From: Verrucomicrobiales bacterium
GTDB lineage: Bacteria; Verrucomicrobiota; Verrucomicrobiia; Limisphaerales; UBA1096
Reading direction: 5' to 3'
DNA: 6,550 bases
Assembly: GCA_028817635.1 (NCBI GenBank)
Contig: JAPPPH010000122.1
Location: 7,856-14,405, forward strand
The stretch's first letter is position 1, and each line of letters starts with the position of its first letter. Made by a program: the position numbers and the translations under genes. The notes below the pieces were generated by a model. It was not told where the DNA came from. It saw nothing but the letters and a program-made list of their open reading frames with translations, and made no database searches. Of this stretch, positions 5,654 through 6,550 are shown one piece after another.

Positions 5654-6550
5654 TTAAGTATAGCGGAGCACCTCTTCGACAGTCGTATCACCATCGTAAA
5701 TGCCGCGCAAGCCATCTTCACGAATCGTTTTCATACCGCCCTCAATGGCCTTCTGACGTATGACCATGGTGGCCGCACTCTGGTCGATTAACTCCCGAAC
5801 CGGATCGGTAATCGTCAGCAATTCAAAAATACCACGCCGACCATGATAACCCGTGTCATGACAGGAAGAGCATCCGCGCCCGTAAAAGAACTCCTTCCCG
5901 CCGAGATCAGTCGGGTCAAGGTTGAGCATCTGAAGTTGGTTATCCGTAGGCTCAAACGGGCTCTTGCATTTTTTGCAAATAGTCCGGATCAGGCGCTGAG
6001 CCAACACACACAGCAGCGAGGATGAAATCAAAAACGGTTCCACGCCCATGTCGAGCAAACGAGTCACAGCACCGGAGGCATCGTTGGTGTGCAGGGTACT
6101 TAACACCAAGTGACCGGTTAGTGCTGCCTGAATGGAAATTTGCGCGGTTTCCAAGTCGCGCATTTCCCCAACCATGATGATATCGGGGTCTTGACGCAAG
6201 AAGGCCTTCAAGCCGGATTGGAAAGTCATCCCCACCTGAGAATTCACCGGCACCTGCATGATCCCCTCAATATCAAATTCGACCGGATCCTCAACTGAAA
6301 GAATTTTTTCACCTATGCCGTTCACTTCGGCGAGCGCCGAATAAAGCGTAGTCGTCTTACCGGAGCCAGTCGGCCCGGTCACAATGAAGATTCCGTTCGG
6401 CGTCTTGATGATGTCCTTCATCCTGGACAACATATCATCCGGAAAACCCAGCACATCCAGATCCAGAGTGATCGCCTGACGATCCAAGACACGCAACACG
6501 CCCGATTCGCCAAACTGGGTTGGCAGACAGGAAACACGGAGGTCGATCTT
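5654..6550 (-). CDS. GspE/PilB-family assembly ATPase, C-terminal part (N-terminus beyond window)
   Basis: Cytoplasmic hexameric ATPase that powers pseudopilus or type IV pilus assembly through the GspF/PilC partner encoded next. The frame is open at the right edge, and the visible 298 residues begin KIDLRVSCLPTQFGESG, a conserved internal stretch of the family, so the true start lies upstream. The GTG at 6499 is internal. In window numbering the motifs are Walker A GPTGSGKT (59-66), the Asp box VEDP (86-89), Walker B IIMVGE (124-129) and the His box STLHTN (151-156). A tetracysteine zinc site is formed by CKKC (192-195) and CSSC (227-230), followed by GYHGRRGIFELL. The tetracysteine favours GspE/PilB over the retraction ATPase PilT, which lacks it. 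The stop is TAA at 5656-5654. Confidence 0.96.
   Translation of the reverse strand, partial: KIDLRVSCLPTQFGESGVLRVLDRQAITLDLDVLGFPDDMLSRMKDIIKTPNGIFIVTGPTGSGKTTTLYSALAEVNGIGEKILSVEDPVEFDIEGIMQVPVNSQVGMTFQSGLKAFLRQDPDIIMVGEMRDLETAQISIQAALTGHLVLSTLHTNDASGAVTRLLDMGVEPFLISSSLLCVLAQRLIRTICKKCKSPFEPTDNQLQMLNLDPTDLGGKEFFYGRGCSSCHDTGYHGRRGIFELLTITDPVRELIDQSAATMVIRQKAIEGGMKTIREDGLRGIYDGDTTVEEVLRYT

Overview
The window is about 6.5 kb of bacterial chromosome with five protein-coding genes, all on the minus strand, so transcription runs from right to left. No RNA genes, insertion sequences or CRISPR arrays were seen. The gene set suggests a Verrucomicrobiota-like organism, possibly aquatic or marine: a secreted type I sulfatase, a three-subunit glycolate oxidase, and a GspE/PilC pair whose PilC carries a Lys/Gly-rich linker. 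Planctomycetota or Lentisphaerota are alternatives. This assignment is an inference from gene content; no marker gene is present.

Layout in transcription order: (1) 6550-5654, C-terminal 298 residues of a GspE/PilB-type secretion or pilus ATPase, cut by the window edge. (2) 5638-4364, a complete GspF/PilC-type inner-membrane platform protein, closed by a strong intrinsic terminator at 4317-4276. (3) A short intergenic region, 4363-4183. (4) 4182-575, a glcD-glcE-glcF operon whose genes overlap by ATGA at both junctions. (5) 568-1, the N-terminal 189 residues of an exported sulfatase that starts 6 bases after the glcF stop.

GlcD and GlcE (flavin subunits) and GlcF (iron-sulfur subunit) would together oxidise glycolate to glyoxylate and pass electrons to the respiratory chain. 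Two things are odd in this operon. glcF is split by a single-base frameshift in a run of six A, although all cluster-binding cysteines are intact on both sides. GlcE lacks the N-terminal Gly-rich pyrophosphate loop that its relatives have.

The most interesting signal is not a gene. The palindrome CTTGGCCAAG (best form CGCTTGGCCAAGCG, up to 16 bp perfect) is strongly over-represented. The 8-bp core TTGGCCAA occurs 9 times, where about 0.1 would be expected by chance, and all copies lie between 1311 and 4349. Copies sit in glcD, glcE and glcF in more than one reading frame and also between genes. Two pairs have centres exactly 22 bp apart, and one of these lies just upstream of glcD. This looks like an iterated DNA-level element (protein-binding site, uptake or methylation signal, or palindromic repeat family). 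I know no name for it.
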